A DNA stretch of 64,000 nucleotides from Citrobacter koseri (lineage in GTDB: Bacteria; Pseudomonadota; Gammaproteobacteria; Enterobacterales; Enterobacteriaceae). Below the pieces are notes generated by a model that was not told the DNA's origin, ran no database searches, and saw nothing but the letters and a program-made list of their open reading frames with translations. The translations under genes were made by a program, and so were the position numbers. Shown piece by piece: positions 10,022 through 20,667 of this stretch (its first letter is position 1; each line of letters opens with the position of its first letter). Where the stretch lies: contig UAVY01000010.1 of assembly GCA_900446925.1 (NCBI GenBank), positions 124,001 to 188,000 on the forward strand, in the 5' to 3' direction.

Positions 10022-10989
10022 TTGCCTCACTTTCGTCGCACAATACTCTCACTCGCCAGCCTGCTGGCATTCGCCTCCCCTGTTTTTGCTGGCAAACTCG
10101 CCATCGTAATCGACGATTTTGGTTATCGTCCGCACAATGAAAATCAGGTGCTGGCGATGCCGTCCGCCCTCTCCGTTGCCGTCCTGCCCAATGCCCCACA
10201 TGCCCGTGAAATGGCAACCAAAGCGCACAACAGCGGGCATGAGGTGCTGATCCATCTGCCGATGGCGCCGCTGAGCAAGCAGCCGCTGGAGAAAGATACG
10301 CTGCGCCCGGAGATGAGCAGCGACGAAATTGAACGCATTATTCGCGATGCGGTGAATAAGGTGCCGTATGCCGTGGGTCTCAACAACCACATGGGCAGCG
10401 CGATGACCTCCAGCCTGTTTGGCATGCAAAAAGTGATGCAGGCGCTGGAGCGTTATAACCTTTACTTCCTCGACAGCATGACCATTGGCAACAGTCAGGC
10501 GATGCGTGCCGCCTCCGGGACGGGCGTGAAGGTGATTAAGCGCAAAGTGTTCCTTGATGATACGCAGAACGAAGCGGATATTCGTCGCCAGTTTAATCGC
10601 GCCATTGAGTTAGCTCGTCGCAACGGGTCCGCTATCGCAATTGGGCACCCGCATCCATCAACAGTGCGAGTCCTTCAGCAGATGGTCTATAACCTGCCCT
10701 GCGGATATTACGCTGGTGCGTCCGAGCAGCCTGCTCGACGAGCCGCAGACAGATACCTCTACGCCAAATCTGACGCCACCGAAAAACGGTACGCCGGATG
10801 CACCGCGAAATCCGTTCCGCGGCGTGAAGGTGTGTAAATCGAAGAAACCGTTAGAACCTGTCTACGCCAGCCGGTTCTTTAGCGTGTTAAGCGAAAGCAT
10901 TACGCAGAGCACGATGGTGAACTACTTCCGGCATCAGTGGCAAGGCTGGGGCAAGATCGCTGCCCCCCAGAACGCTAACCGCGGATTAA
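10022..10989 (+). CDS. yibQ: YibQ, divergent polysaccharide deacetylase-like periplasmic protein
   Basis: Signal peptide (about 1-23, ending in FASPVFA) followed by a DUF610/divergent polysaccharide deacetylase domain: KLAIVIDDFGYRPHNENQVL, the HEVLIHLPMAPL motif and LNNHMGSAMTS. Its substrate is not known. The start is TTG at 10022, three bases after envC. An extra C near 10697 breaks the frame (corrected: LPADITLVRPSSLLDEPQ), and an extra A near 10977 hides the stop; with both fixed it ends at TAA 10987-10989, about 321 residues, overlapping the end of waaH by about 15 bases. Confidence 0.88.
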
Positions 10990-12011
10990 TCGCTTTACGG
11001 GCAACGCGGTGGTGCGAGGCCGTTTTATCACGCCACCGGTATAACCGACCCGACCACAACAGCGCCTGATAAGCCGCCTTCGCGCTTCGTATGTTAAGCA
11101 TCATGCGCTTATACATGCCGGAGGCAAATATTTCGGCGATCATCCGCTGGCGAATAAGCGTGTCCTGCTCCTTACGCACCGCATGACACACCCGCAGCGC
11201 TTCCCAGGTAATTTGTTGCTTAAATTCAGGATAGACGGGAATGCGATCCGCATAATCACTATTCAACTTTTCTAATAAACGCGTGATTTTAATGTAGTGT
11301 CGCTGGTAATGCAGATTACGCTCACCTTGTCGTTTCAGGCGGCTAACAGACTGATCGTGAAGAAAATATTTATACAACGCCTGTTCGGTATAGCGTACGC
11401 GCGTGGCATTGAACATCACTTCTGTGGTCCACAGAATATCCTGATGATGTAATCCTGGAACAAAGCTAATCGCGTGTTTTTCAATAAGGGCGCGCCGATA
11501 AACGCCCATCCAGACAACATGCGTCCAGCGGCGTGAAGCCAGCCCCATACGCAGCCAGTCCGGGCCGGTTAATACCCCTGTCGACCGAATGCGATCCGTG
11601 GGGATGGATGGCCAGGTATGCCCCGTCTCAAGAATGCACCAGTCTGCATTACACTGCGCCACATCCAGGTCATCCTGTAGCGCCATGGTCATCAGCGTTT
11701 CATACATGTTCGGATACACCAAATCATCGGCATCGACAAAAGCAACGTAGTCGCCGGTCGCCGCAGCCAACCCCCGGTTGCGGGCCACGGACGCGCCTGC
11801 ATTATCCTGATGCAACAGGTGAACATGTGAATGGGTATCGGCAAAATGCCTTGCGATATCAACGGAGTTGTCGGTAGACCCGTCGTTAACAATGATGATC
11901 TCCAGCGCATTCCATGTTTGTGCAATCAAAAGATTCCATGCATGCCTGGAAGCTATTACCCGCATTGTATAACGGAATAATAACACTCAGTGTACTTGTG
12001 CTGCTTTTCAT
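10975..12011 (-). CDS. waaH: LPS core heptosyl(III) glucuronosyltransferase
   Basis: GT2-family enzyme known in E. coli to add glucuronic acid to HepIII of the LPS inner core, notably in low phosphate. The true start is ATG at 12011 (MKSSTSTLSVIIPLYNAG); an extra T near 11930 breaks the frame inside MESLIAQTWNALE. The GT-A motifs INDGSTDNS-like and DADDLVYP are present. An extra base near 10977 carries the reading past the expected ...KAINPR stop. Length about 344 residues after correction. Convergent with yibQ; divergent from a WaaY-like kinase across a region with a PmrA-type box. Confidence 0.92.
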
Positions 12012-12060
12012 AGAATGGCCCGTCAGTCTTTAATACATTGGCCCTTTCTACCGTGCTTTC

Positions 12061-12077
12061 ATTAAGAAATTATTAAG
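12061..12077 (-). promoter_or_regulatory. PmrA (BasR)-type box between waaH and the WaaY-like gene
   Basis: The minus strand reads CTTAAT-AATTT-CTTAAT, a perfect direct hexamer repeat with five-base spacing. This matches the known PmrA/BasR pattern YTTAAK-N5-YTTAAK. It lies 50 bases upstream of the waaH start and points toward waaH; the divergent waaY-like start is 114 bases away. A PhoB box also uses 11-base phased repeats, but these half-sites match CTGTCAT poorly. Regulation is inferred, not shown. Confidence 0.6.
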
Positions 12078-12190
12078 TCCAGTGGAGATAATGGTTAAGG
12101 CGCACAAAACACCCTACAGATGAGAAGCCTCACCATGTATACTACGCCTTCGTATTATACGTATTTAGAATACTTATCTTGAGGGAAGTG

Positions 12191-12878
12191 ATGACCATCA
12201 GTAAGACACATGAAAAGGGCTATACGGTCTATTACAAAGAGGAAAATAAAGACCTTAAGTCCCTGATGGATAAGTATATGAATAACGAAATCAGTGGCAA
12301 ACCGCTGAACAGCGGCAACGAATTCCGCAGCGTAGAACTTGTTGAATACCAGTCACGGAAGTTCATCATCAAAAACGATCGCGAAATAGACCCACGATTT
12401 GAGAAAAAGATTCAGAATTTTCTCTCCGGGCCTTTTTATTCTCGGCTGATCCAAAAACTGGACAGCCTGGCGCCACAAGTGCGTGCCTGTACCGCCGATC
12501 TCTACTGTGTGGCCGAGAAAACACATTTTCGCCAGTGCTATGATGTGTATACCCTTCATGAATATATTGAAGGGGGAGCCATTAAATGATATTAATGAAA
12601 GCAATAAAGAAGATATTAAGGCGTGTATTCAGCAACTGCACCGGGCAGGTCTGGCCTCCAATGATATTCATGCCGGAAACTTTATCCGCACACCTTCCGG
12701 GGAATTGCGCATCATCGACTTATCCTGCAAAGGAAGTCTGAAAATTTGCCAGGCAAATGATATTTTAGTATTACAAAATAAATACCATATGAATATTGAA
12801 GGTCAGGGTCTGGTTTATAAACTTATTCAGCTTAAAGAGAAATTCAGACGCTTATCCCGCAAGATGCGCGGAAAATAA
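12191..12878 (+). CDS. LPS core heptose(II) kinase, WaaY (RfaY)-like, outside the waa cluster
   Basis: WaaY phosphorylates HepII of the inner core, after WaaP and WaaQ have acted. Evidence: the KGYTVYYKEEN start, the FYSRLIQKLD region, the kinase-like catalytic motif SNDIHAGNFIRT (near residue 160), the metal-binding IIDLSCKG, and the basic RKMRGK end all match the RfaY family. An extra G in a five-G run near 12572 breaks the frame (corrected EYIEGEPLNDINESN); length 228 residues. The ATG at 12191 follows GAGGGAAG. In E. coli and Salmonella waaY sits in the waaQ operon; here it stands alone, divergent from waaH. Confidence 0.82.
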
Positions 12879-12932
12879 AAACGCCATTTTTACGGCCAGG
12901 TTCGGGAAAACCTGGCCGCCAGCAGGATGCTA

Positions 12933-13964
12933 TCAGTCCCAGCTCAGAATCACTTTTCCTGACTGGCCTGAACGCATTGCATCAAAGCCTTTCTGGAACT
13001 CATCGATGGAGAAACGGTGGGGTGATGATCGGAGACAGATCCAGACCAGACTGAATCAGCGCCGCCATCTTATACCAGGTTTCAAACATCTCACGACCGT
13101 AAATACCTTTAATAAACAGCCCCTTGAAGATCACCTTCGTCCAGTCGATAGACATATCCGAAGGCGGAATCCCCAGCATCGCGATACGACCGCCGTGGTT
13201 CATGGTATCCAGCATGGCGCGAAACGCAGGCGGCGCACCGGACATCTCCAGGCCGACATCAAACCCTTCGGTCATGCCCAGATTAGCCATCACGTCGGTC
13301 AGATTCTCTTTCGCGACGTTCACCGTGTGGATGATGCCCATTTTACGCGCCAGTTCCAGACGGTACTCATTCACATCCGTGATCACGACATGACGCGCGC
13401 CCACATGTTTCGCTACCGCCGCCGCCATGATGCCGATCGGGCCGGCACCGGAAACCAGCACATCTTCACCGACCAGATCGAACGACAGCGCCGTGTGTAC
13501 GGCATTGCCGAAGGGGTCGAAGATAGAGGCTAAATCATCGGAGATGTTATCCGGGATCTTAAAGGCGTTAAACGCCGGAAGTACCAGATATTCCGCAAAA
13601 CAACCGGGACGGTTAACACCGACACCCAGAGTATTGCGGCACAAATGCGTGCGGCCACCGCGACAGTTACGACAATGGCCGCAAGGTAATATGGCCTTCG
13701 CCGGAAACGCGATCGCCAATCCTGAAGCCTTTAACTTCCTGACCGATACCGACCACCTCGCCGACATAATTCATGCCCCTACCACCATCGGAACCGGGAT
13801 GGTTTTTTGCGACCATTCATCCCAGTTATAGATGTGAACGTCAGTGCCGGCAGATGGCTGTTTTACGGATTTTAATCAGCAGATCGTTATGCCCCGACTT
13901 CCGGTACCGGAACGTCAGTCATCCAGATGCCCTCTTCCGCTTTCAGTTTGGATAACGCTTTCAT
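12933..13964 (-). CDS. tdh: L-threonine 3-dehydrogenase
   Basis: Zinc- and NAD-dependent enzyme converting threonine to 2-amino-3-ketobutyrate, the substrate of Kbl. Visible: start [14 protein letters not shown], catalytic-zinc region ending CGTDVHIYN, structural-zinc cysteines in [15 protein letters not shown], and Rossmann [11 protein letters not shown]. Six single-base insertions (five between about 13690 and 13920, one near 13018) break the frame; removing them gives exactly 341 residues ending [11 protein letters not shown]. The density of errors in one gene marks this stretch as poorly sequenced. Ten bases after kbl, as a kbl-tdh operon (Lrp-controlled in E. coli). Confidence 0.93.
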
Positions 13965-13973
13965 CTCACATCC

Positions 13974-15171
13974 TCAGGCAATAACGCCCAGTTGTTTACC
14001 AATACGTGTGAACGCCTCAACCGCACGCGTGATTTGCTCAGGGGTATGCGCCGCAGACATCTGGGTACGAATACGCGCCTGACCTTTCGGAACAACCGGA
14101 TAGAAGAATCCGGTCACGTAAATCCCCTCTTTTTGCAGTTCGCGGGCAAATTGCTGCGCAACTACCGCATCACCCAGCATCACTGGAATAATAGCGTGAT
14201 CGGCGCCAGCCAGCGTGAAGCCCGCAGCGGACATTTGCTCACGGAACTGACGCGCATTCGCCCACAGGCGATCGCGCAGTTCGCTCCCCGCCTCAACCAT
14301 CTCCAGCACTTTAAGGGAGGCCGCCACAATGGCAGGGCGCCAGGGAGTTAGAGAACAGATACGGACGGGAACGCTGACGCAGCCACTCCACCACCTCTTT
14401 ACGCGCCGCCGTATAACCGCCAGATGCCCCACCCAGCGCTTTGCCTAACGTACCGGTAATGATGTCCACGCGTCCCATCACGTCACAGTATTCGTGAGAA
14501 CCGCGACCGTTCTCCCCGACAAAACCGACAGCATGGGAGTCATCAACCATCACCAGCGCGCCGTAAATGTCTGCCAGGTCACAGACGCCTTTCAGATTGG
14601 CGATAACGCCGTCCATCGAGAACACGCCGTCGGTGGCGATCAGCACATGACGAGCGCCAGCTCCACGGGCCTCTTTCAGACGCGCTTCCAGCTCCTGCAT
14701 ATCGTTGTTGGCATAGCGAAAACGCTTCGCTTTACACAGACGAACGCCATCAATAATCGAGGCGTGGTTTAACGCATCCGAGATAATCGCATCTTCTGCG
14801 CCCAGCAGGGTTTCGAACAAGCCGCCGTTGGCGTCGAAGCAGGAAGAGTACAGAATAGCGTCCTCCATACCGAGGAAGTCCGCCAGTTTTTGCTCCAGCT
14901 GTTTATGGCTGTCCTGAGTGCCGCAGATAAAGCGCACTGAAGCCATGCCAAACCCGTGAGAATCCATTCCCGCTTTTGCTGCCGCAATCAGTTCGGGATG
15001 GTTAGCCAGCCCCAGGTAGTTGTTGGCGCAAAAGTTGATAACGTGGCTTCCGTCTGCCACGGTGATGTCCGCCTGCTGCGCAGACGTGATAATGCGCTCT
15101 TCTTTAAACAATCCTTCCGCACGGGCGGTTTCCAGATCGTTGGTTAACTGCTTATAAAAATCCCCACGCAT
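13974..15171 (-). CDS. kbl: Glycine C-acetyltransferase (2-amino-3-ketobutyrate CoA ligase)
   Basis: PLP enzyme splitting 2-amino-3-ketobutyrate with CoA into glycine and acetyl-CoA. Fold-type I alpha-oxoamine synthase: [14 protein letters not shown] near residue 46, [18 protein letters not shown] near 207 and the PLP lysine in [15 protein letters not shown] near 240. An extra C near 14340 (GCGCCCTGCC) breaks the frame after FSNSLAP; corrected length 398 residues ending [10 protein letters not shown]. First gene of kbl-tdh, divergent from hldD. Confidence 0.95.
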
Positions 15172-15386
15172 TGCGATTCTCCAGACTGGGCAAATTTCAG
15201 CACATATTACCCAAAGCTATACATTGATACGAGATGACGCATCATCACTTCTTGAAAATGCAGCATAAATCACGCGTACCCGCACAGCTTATCGGTGAAT
15301 GGCTGAAGCCTGGGCCGTGTAGTGATATGATAAGAAGTATTCGTGTCTGAGATTGTCTCTGACTCCATAATTCGAAGGTTACAGTT

Positions 15387-16322
15387 ATGATCATCGTTAC
15401 CGGCGGCGCGGGCTTTATCGGCAGCAACATCGTTAAGTCCCTGAATGATAAAGGAATCACCGATATTCTGGTGGGTAGACAACCTGAAAGACGGCACCAA
15501 GTTCGTCAACCTGGTGGACCTGAATATTGCTGACTATATGGATAAGGAAGACTTCCTGATCCAGATTATGGCCGGAGAAGAGTTCGGCGATATCGAAGCG
15601 GTTTTCCACGAAGGCGCCTGCTCTTCCACCACCGAGTGGGACGGCAAGTATATGATGGACAACAACTATCAATACTCCAAAAGAGCTGCTGCACTACTGC
15701 CTGGAACGTGACATTCCGTTCCTGTATGCCTCCTCTGCGGCAACTTACGGCGGTCGCACCTCTGACTTCATTGAGTCTCGTGAATATGAGAAACCGCTAA
15801 ACGTTTACGGCTACTCTAAGTTCCTGTTCGACGAGTATGTGCGCCAGATCCTGCCTGAAGCCAGCTCGCAGATTGTGGGTTTCCGCTATTTCAACGTTTA
15901 CGGACCGCGTGAAGGCCATAAAGGCAGCATGGCGAGCGTCGCTTTCCATCTGAATACTCAGCTCAACAACGGTGAAACGCCGAAACTGTTTGAAGGCAGC
16001 GAAAACTTCAAACGTGATTTTGTCTACGTCGGCGACGTGGCTGATGTAAACCTGTGGTTCTGGGAAAAACGGCGTGTCCGGCATCTTTAACCTGGGCACC
16101 GGGCGCGCGGAATCCTTCCAGGCCGTGGCGGATGCCGCGCTGGCTTATCACAAGAAAAGCGATCTTGAGTACATTCCGTTCCCGGAAAAACTGAAAGGCC
16201 GTTACCAGGCGTTCACGCAGGCGGATCTGACCAATCTGCGCGCCGCAGGCTATGACAAACCGTTCAAGACCGTTGCCGAAGGCGTAACGGAGTATATGGC
16301 CTGGCTGAATCGCGACGCGTAA
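15387..16322 (+). CDS. hldD: ADP-L-glycero-D-manno-heptose 6-epimerase
   Basis: Makes the L,D-heptose donor used by WaaC, WaaF and WaaQ. SDR family: Rossmann motif GGAGFIGSN at the N-terminus and catalytic YGYSK near residue 140. ATG at 15387. Three extra bases, near 15475 (GTGGGTAGAC), 15680 (AAAAG) and 16068 (GAAAAAC), break the frame; removing them gives 310 residues ending MAWLNRDA. First gene of the plus-strand core operon hldD-waaF-waaC-waaL. E. coli hldD also has a heat-shock promoter; I could not place one with confidence here. Confidence 0.95.
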
Positions 16323-16330
16323 GAAGAAAC

Positions 16331-17379
16331 ATGAAAATACTGGTGATTGGTCCGTCCTGGGTAGGCGACATGATGATGTCGCAAAGTCTCTATCGCACGC
16401 TCAAGGCGCGCTATCCCCAGGCGATAATCGACGTGATGGCGCCCGCGTGGTGCCGCCCGTTATTGGTCGCGTATGCCGGAGGTCAACGACGCGATCCCCA
16501 TGCCGCTTGGCCCACGGGGCGCTGGAAATTGGCGAGCGGCGCAAACTCGGTCATAGTTTGCGTGAAAAGCGCTATGACCGCGCCTATGTTCTGCCGAATT
16601 CGTTTAAATCCGCACTCGTTCCTTTCTTTGCCGGCATCCCGCATCGCACCGGCTGGCGCGGCGAGATGCGCTACGGCCTGCTCAACGACGCGCGCGTGTT
16701 AGATAAAGAGGCCTGGCCATTAATGGTGAACGCTATGTGGCGCTGGCCTACGACAAAAGGCGTTATGCGTACTGCCCAGGATCTGCCGCAGCCTCTGTTA
16801 TGGCCGCAGCTACAGGTGAGCGAGGGCGAAAAGTCCCTCATCTGCAACGAATTTTCTCTTTCCGCTGAACGTCCGATGATCGGTTTTTGCCCCGGCGCGG
16901 AATTTGGCCCGGCGAAACGCTGGCCGCATTATCACTATGCGGAACTGGCAAAGCAGCTCATCGATGAAGGCCACCAGATCGTCTTGTTTGGCTCAGCAAA
17001 AGATCATGACGCCGGAAATGAAATTCTGGCTACACTGAATACTGAGCAGCAGGCCTGGTGCCGCAATCTGGCGGGAGAAACGCAGCTGGAACAAGCTGTT
17101 ACCCTTCTATCCGCCTGCAAAGCTGTTGTCACGAATGACTCTGGTTTAATGCATGTCGCCGCTGCGCTGAACCGTCCGCTGGTCGCGCTGTACGGCCCCA
17201 GCAGCCCGGACTTTACTCCCCCACTTTCGCATAAAGCGCGGGTTATCCGTCTGATTACGGGTTATCACAAGGTGCGCAAAGGGGATGCTGCGGAGGGGTA
17301 TCATCAGAGCCTGATTGACATCACGCCGACGCGTGTCCTGGAAGAACTCAATAGTCTGTTATTACAAGAGGAAGCCTGA
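16331..17379 (+). CDS. waaF: ADP-heptose:LPS heptosyltransferase II
   Basis: GT9 enzyme adding HepII to the inner core at the cytoplasmic face of the inner membrane. MKILVIGPSWVGDMMMSQSLY opens the protein; FCPGAEFGPAKRWP and VTNDSGLMHVAAAL mark the donor-binding domain. Four indels: extra G near 16465, extra C near 16507, a lost G near 16726 and a compensating extra A near 16754, the last two leaving a short garbled stretch. Corrected length 348 residues. It starts eight bases after hldD and ends three before waaC. Confidence 0.94.
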
Positions 17380-17382
17380 CGG

Positions 17383-18359
17383 ATGCGGGTTCTGATAGTC
17401 AAAACATCATCAATGGGGGATGTGTTACACACATTGCCCGCACTGACTGACGCACAGCAAGTCATCCCGGGTATTCAGTTTGATTGGGTGGTAGAAGAAG
17501 GATTCGCGCAAATTCCATCCTGGCACGATGCTGTCGATCGCGTGATTCCCGTCGCTATTCGCCGTTGGCGTAAGGCCTGGTTTTCCGCGCCCATCAAAGC
17601 TGAACGTAAAGCCTTTCGCGATGCCCGTACAGGCACAGCAATACGATGCGATTATTGATGCCCAGGGGCTGGTAAAAAGCGCGGCGCTGGTCACAAGACT
17701 GGGACGCGGCGTAAAGCACGGCATGGACTGGAGTACGGCCCGGGAGCCCCTGGCCAGCCTGTTTTACAACCCGAAAGCATCACATCGCTAAAGCGCAGCA
17801 TGCCGTTGAACGCACCCGCGAGCTGTTCGCCAAAAAGCCTGGGGTACAGCAAGCCACAGTCCCAGGGCGATTATGCGATTGCACAACATTTCCTGAGCAA
17901 TCTGAATGCAGACGCAGGGCAAATATGCGGTATTTTTACACGCGACCACCCGAGACCGATAAGCACTGGCCGGAAGCAAACTGGCCGAGATCTGATCGGC
18001 CAACTGCGTGATGCGGGTGTACGCATTAAGCTGCCCTGGGGTGCGCCCCCATGAAGAAGTACGGGCAAAAAGATTAGCGGAAGGATTTGATTATGTGGAT
18101 GTTTTACCACGAATGAGTCTGGAAGAGGTCGCACGCGAGTTGGCGGGGGCAAAATTTGTAGTGTCCGTTGATACCGGGCTTAGCCATTTAACCGCCGCCC
18201 TTGATCGACCTAATATCACGCTGTATGGCCCCGACCGATCCGGGACTGATTGGGGGATATGGGAAGAATCAGTGCGCGCAAAAGAGTCATTCAGGGAAGA
18301 TGTCAACTCTGAGTGCGGATGCCGTCAAAGTATCATTGCTTGATTTTAATTTGCTATAA
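17383..18359 (+). CDS. waaC: ADP-heptose:LPS heptosyltransferase I
   Basis: GT9 enzyme adding the first heptose to Kdo2-lipid A. Start MRVLIVKTSSMGDVLHTLPAL; conserved WVVEEGFAQIP, GLVKSAALVTRLGRG, WGAPHEEVRAKRLAEG and VSVDTGLSHLTAALDRPN. I count eight single-base insertions between about 17624 and 18233, mostly doubled C; removing them restores one frame of about 322 residues with stop TAA 18357-18359. The extreme C-terminus (after LSADAVK) differs from E. coli, so that end is less certain. The waaL start follows at 18378. Confidence 0.9.
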
Positions 18360-18377
18360 CTTTTAAAGAGATTAATC

Positions 18378-19660
18378 ATGCTTCGTGGACACACGTTTTC
18401 TCGCTTTATCCGCAGCACGCAAAATAATCCGTTTAACGTTATCTATTTTTTATTTTATGCCGGGTGCCTGACGACCCTGGCGATGCTGCTGATCAATCCA
18501 GACGAAGCTTTAAAAGTTTTTATTGCATGTGCGGTTCTGTCGCTACCGATTATCGGTAAACACAGCAAGTCACTTCTGAGTGATAAGAAAAACCTGCTGT
18601 TACCCGTGATGCTGCTACTCTTCGGTTTAGTACAAATTATTTGGGTTGAGATCTTTAAAGAACTGGGCTCATCCTTTACTGCGCTTATCGCTCATACCAG
18701 AACGGCGGTAAAGTGATGATCTTTGCCGCACTGATTGTCACAGCCCTGCAATCGCCAATCGCATGTGCGATGAAAGATCGTATAACCCGCTACTGGGTGA
18801 TTGCGACGGCTGTTGGTTTGTATCTTTTTGCGGGTTATCAACTCCTCACCTCACCAGATCCGCTTAACTACCGTGTCGAACTGGGTTTTGAACATCCGAC
18901 AGGAGCGGCTTATGCGTTGACGTTTGTCGCATTGCTTGCGTCCCAGGCCATCATCAACTTGCGGCTGAAGCATACAATCCTGCTCTATTTATTACACTTT
19001 TTGGTATCACTGGCGGTTATCACTATAACGCAAACCCGCGCCGCCATTCTGGTCTATCCGGTTCTGAGCATAGGGCTATTTTTCTTACATTATCGGCATA
19101 ACCGCACCGTTTTGCTGCGTACGTTACTGGCCTTTATTGTTCTCGCGGGGCTGGCGGCAATCCCTTTAAAATCGGTGATTGAAAAACGCTATAACAGCTT
19201 CGTAACCGATATGCATTCTTACAGTAAGAATAACAGTAATACCTCGATTGGCGCCCGACTCGCGATGCAAAGAGCGGGTATTGATGCTGGAAAAAACCAC
19301 TACTGGGGCCAATCACTTGAACAACGCGATGCTGGAATGCGGGATTTTGCCCGACAGGATACCTCGTTAAGAGGAGCACTTGGGTTCGTCGACATCCATT
19401 TGCATAACGAATTCATTGATACTTTTTCTCTTAAAGGGATTTCTGGCGTCATCGCTCTGCTCTTTTTGTATCTGGCGATGTTTTTAAAAGCTTATACACA
19501 ACGTAGCCCTCTGTTATTCATCATTTCCAGTGCTATAGTTATCTATGGTTTAAGCGACTTATTATTATACGCCAAAGGTGAAACTCTGAGCAGTATGCTG
19601 GCATTATGCGCGGCGATGATGCTGACACCAGGCACGATGAGAGAGTTATGCCATGATTAA
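18378..19660 (+). CDS. waaL: O-antigen ligase WaaL
   Basis: Polytopic inner-membrane enzyme transferring O antigen from undecaprenyl-PP to lipid A-core in the periplasm. About ten hydrophobic helices; the TQTRAAILVYPV motif, the large periplasmic loop with KRYNSF...NTSIGARLAM and the conserved HLHNEFIDTFSLKGI (catalytic histidine region) are present. The family type is closer to the E. coli K-12/R2 WaaL than to Salmonella WaaL, as I recall them. A lost T near 18691 breaks the frame. Length about 427 residues. Its end overlaps the next GT2 gene by eight bases. AT-richer than the flanking heptose genes. Confidence 0.92.
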
Positions 19661-20666
19661 CGCTTCAGATTATTTGCTGAGCATTATTATACCGGCATAC
19701 AACAATGCCGAATTCATTACGGATACGCTGGCGTCTTTACATCAGGGCATCACTAATGAGGTAGAAGTAATCATTATTAATGATGGCTCAACGGATTTGA
19801 CTGAAGAACGCATAAATGCGTTTTATCGCGAACATCATTGCAATAACGTGAAATACATCTACCAGGAAAATCATGGTGTTGCGATTGCCCGCAACGTCGG
19901 GCTTTCACATGCGACAGGGAAGTATATTGGCTTTGTTGACAGCGATGACATTATTAGCCCGGATTATTTTTCGGTCCTTCTCCCTAAATTAAGAGAAGAG
20001 AAATATGATATCGTTGAATTCAACTTAACCCGTGACATTAATAATCTCTATCAATGCCAAAAAGATAAGCCGGATGCGGTAAAACAGAGTGAAATTACGT
20101 TAACTGATGAAAATTTAACGCAGTTATTACCCACATTCCGTGCGGGTCAATGGCACCTTGTAACAAAATTCTTTCGCCGTGACATTATTGGGCAAGACCG
20201 CTTCGAAGAACATCATCGTTATGAGGACATTATTTTTTGTCCATTTCAATACTTTAAATGCCATAAGATCTTAAAAATAGATAACAAGCTATATTATTAT
20301 CGAATAAACGATCGGAGCATTACCGAGAATATTCTTGAAAATGATGCGCAATATATTTTCTTCGCCATGCGTAAAATGTGTGACTATATAAAAGAAAATG
20401 ATGAAAAACGAACTGTAGCCACATTAATGATCATTAACTGCTTCCTTGAGGGACGCAAGTTGCTGCGCAAGAAGAAAGGTTATTATCGCTACGAAGAAGA
20501 TATGATCAGTGACATTCAAGATGCACTAACATGCTGTGATACAAGCATCGTTAAAAGAAAAGTTATTTATAAAATGAAGTACCCACACATTGATCGTTTT
20601 ATTTCAAAAATACGATTTAAAGCCATAAACGCTTGCAAAATGTTATTTGTTAGCAAGGAAAGTTAA
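19653..20666 (+). CDS. GT2-family core glycosyltransferase (WaaV-like)
   Basis: Intact, 337 residues. The N-terminal GT-A domain has LSIIIPAYNNAEFI, INDGSTDLTEE, NHGVAIARNVGL and FVDSDDIISPDY (DxD), typical of glucosyl/galactosyl transferases such as E. coli R1 WaaV or WaaH. The C-terminal part is lysine- and tyrosine-rich, suggesting peripheral membrane contact. It overlaps waaL by eight bases and is followed by waaQ after one base, so it belongs to the core operon and probably adds an outer-core hexose. Linkage and acceptor cannot be told from sequence. Confidence 0.85.
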   Translation: MINASDYLLSIIIPAYNNAEFITDTLASLHQGITNEVEVIIINDGSTDLTEERINAFYREHHCNNVKYIYQENHGVAIARNVGLSHATGKYIGFVDSDDIISPDYFSVLLPKLREEKYDIVEFNLTRDINNLYQCQKDKPDAVKQSEITLTDENLTQLLPTFRAGQWHLVTKFFRRDIIGQDRFEEHHRYEDIIFCPFQYFKCHKILKIDNKLYYYRINDRSITENILENDAQYIFFAMRKMCDYIKENDEKRTVATLMIINCFLEGRKLLRKKKGYYRYEEDMISDIQDALTCCDTSIVKRKVIYKMKYPHIDRFISKIRFKAINACKMLFVSKES

Positions 20667-20667
20667 T

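Noticed and set aside
12056..12077. PhoB box upstream of waaH
   Set aside because: The 11-base phasing fits, but each half-site matches CTGTCAT at only two or three positions, whereas the PmrA pattern is matched perfectly.
15240..15290. Sigma-32 promoter for hldD (CTTGAAA at about 15251)
   Set aside because: No acceptable CCCATNT-type -10 at 13-17 bases; kept out of the features.
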